This document shows, one piece after another, positions 63,480 through 64,000 of a stretch of 64,000 nucleotides of DNA. The notes beneath the pieces were generated by a model. It did no database searches, was not told the origin of the DNA, and worked only from the letters and a program-made list of their open reading frames with translations. The position numbers were made by a program, and so were the translations under genes. This stretch comes from a bacterium (GTDB lineage: Bacteria > Planctomycetota > Planctomycetia > Isosphaerales > Isosphaeraceae), in contig WGMM01000033.1 of assembly GCA_016125085.1 (NCBI GenBank), positions 62,001-126,000 of the forward strand, written 5' to 3'. How positions within the stretch are numbered: the stretch's first letter is position 1; every line of letters begins with the position of its first letter.

Positions 63480-63893
63480 ATGGCACCATTCCACACACGT
63501 TTGACTTCATTCCACCGCCACGCGATCTCTACGATAGCCACCGCAAATCCGCTCGTCATGCTGCCGCTTCAGATCTACGGTCCGTTTCTGGCGGTGGGGG
63601 TTTTTATGGCGGTTCATGATGATTGCATGCATTGCAGGAAGGCGTTTTTCGAAGCGGTTCTGATTTTGCCGGGGGTGGTCATGTCGGCGATTCTGACGCG
63701 GCTCACGAGCAGGTCGTTCGCGCCCAATGTCGATCCCGTGGCCGGCGGCATTGCGGTCGTGCTCACGTTTGCGGTCGTCGTCGGAATCTCGCGGGCTTTG
63801 CCTGAATCGGCCCGGCGGGCGTTCGGCTGGATCGTCGTCGTGCCGGTGTTTCTGCTGGAGGCCATTCTGTGCCGGGCCCTGATCGCGATGTGA
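63480..63893 (+). CDS. Small membrane protein, unknown function
   Basis: The 137-residue protein starts at ATG 63480 with AAGGA just upstream; an internal ATG at 63558 (MLPLQIYGPFLAVG) is an alternative. Hydrophobic segments are PLQIYGPFLAVGVFMAV, AVLILPGVVMSAIL, GIAVVLTFAVVVGI and WIVVVPVFLLEAIL, suggesting about four transmembrane helices. No family was recognised. Codon use is again GC-rich host type. A partial broken copy of its first third lies 300 bases upstream. Confidence 0.6.
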   Translation: MAPFHTRLTSFHRHAISTIATANPLVMLPLQIYGPFLAVGVFMAVHDDCMHCRKAFFEAVLILPGVVMSAILTRLTSRSFAPNVDPVAGGIAVVLTFAVVVGISRALPESARRAFGWIVVVPVFLLEAILCRALIAM

Positions 63894-64000
63894 CCCGGGA
63901 CCAGGGTCCTGTCCGGTGCCCTGATCGATTCACGCTGTAACGGTCGTACCGGAAACGTGCGGCGTAAGGTGTGCGGAAGTCGGGACGGGATTGGATCTTT

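Noticed and set aside
1..64000. CRISPR array, rRNA operon, transposase or prophage genes
   Set aside because: No regularly spaced direct repeats, rRNA sequence, transposase motif or phage structural protein was recognised anywhere in the window.

Overview
The window looks like a chromosomal segment of a planctomycete (Planctomycetota, probably a Gemmatales/Isosphaerales-type lineage). The reasons are a GC-rich background (about 60% by eye), an LERREVL surface-protein N-terminal motif, PEP-CTERM proteins, a Ser/Thr kinase next to an FHA-GAF-SpoIIE phosphatase, squalene-cyclase-like repeat proteins paired with c-type haem motifs, and many short operons or single genes on both strands. Species cannot be named from the sequence alone.

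Layout. 1-8.1 kb (mostly minus): the N-terminus of a SpoIIE-type phosphatase running off the left edge, a NamZ/DUF1343 muramidase, a PlsC-like acyltransferase, a secreted GH17-like glycosidase, an M3 oligopeptidase and a neutral-ceramidase-like protein. 8.3-15 kb: an Rrf2 regulator with two tandem DUF3365 haem proteins, then a large hybrid histidine kinase overlapped by a lipoprotein solute-binding protein with no transporter. 15.5-24 kb: DUF4184 and small membrane proteins, a transglutaminase, a divergent xylose isomerase, a CxxCH cyclase-repeat protein, an LRR-like protein and a phosphodiesterase-TPR protein. 23.3-26.3 kb: three tandem PEP-CTERM paralogues. 27-31 kb: Mrp ATPase, then a four-gene chain dnaJ-like / small membrane protein / rnpA / yidD joined by ATGA overlaps. 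31-42 kb: trans-sulfuration PLP enzyme, double-domain M16 peptidase, DUF2059 protein, A-type Fe-S carrier, D-2-hydroxyacid dehydrogenase, degenerate GH10-like protein, RidA, SDR and a GH43-like protein. 42-45.3 kb: a soluble VirD4/TraG-like ATPase with an SSB-type acidic tail, a gene-poor stretch and tRNA-Ala(CGC). 45.4-57.3 kb: membrane cytochrome c, a second cyclase-repeat protein, porin, kinase, FHA-GAF-SpoIIE phosphatase, FAD dehydrogenase and methyltransferase. 57.8-59.7 kb: a short SecA paralogue.

From about 60.7 to 63.2 kb the base composition drops (roughly 45% GC by eye) and the genes change character: a HAF-repeat PEP-CTERM protein broken by one in-frame TAA, and a trypsin-like protease. 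Decayed copies of both GC-rich neighbours flank this island: a second copy of the secA-like gene 3' end on the left and a frameshifted copy of the next membrane-protein gene on the right. This looks like an acquired or rearranged block.

The observations most worth following up are the DDDDIPF C-terminus of the VirD4-like ATPase, the island with duplicated borders and its nonsense-interrupted surface gene, the SecA form without the usual C-terminal domains, and the catalytic-residue changes in the xylose isomerase-like and GH10-like proteins.
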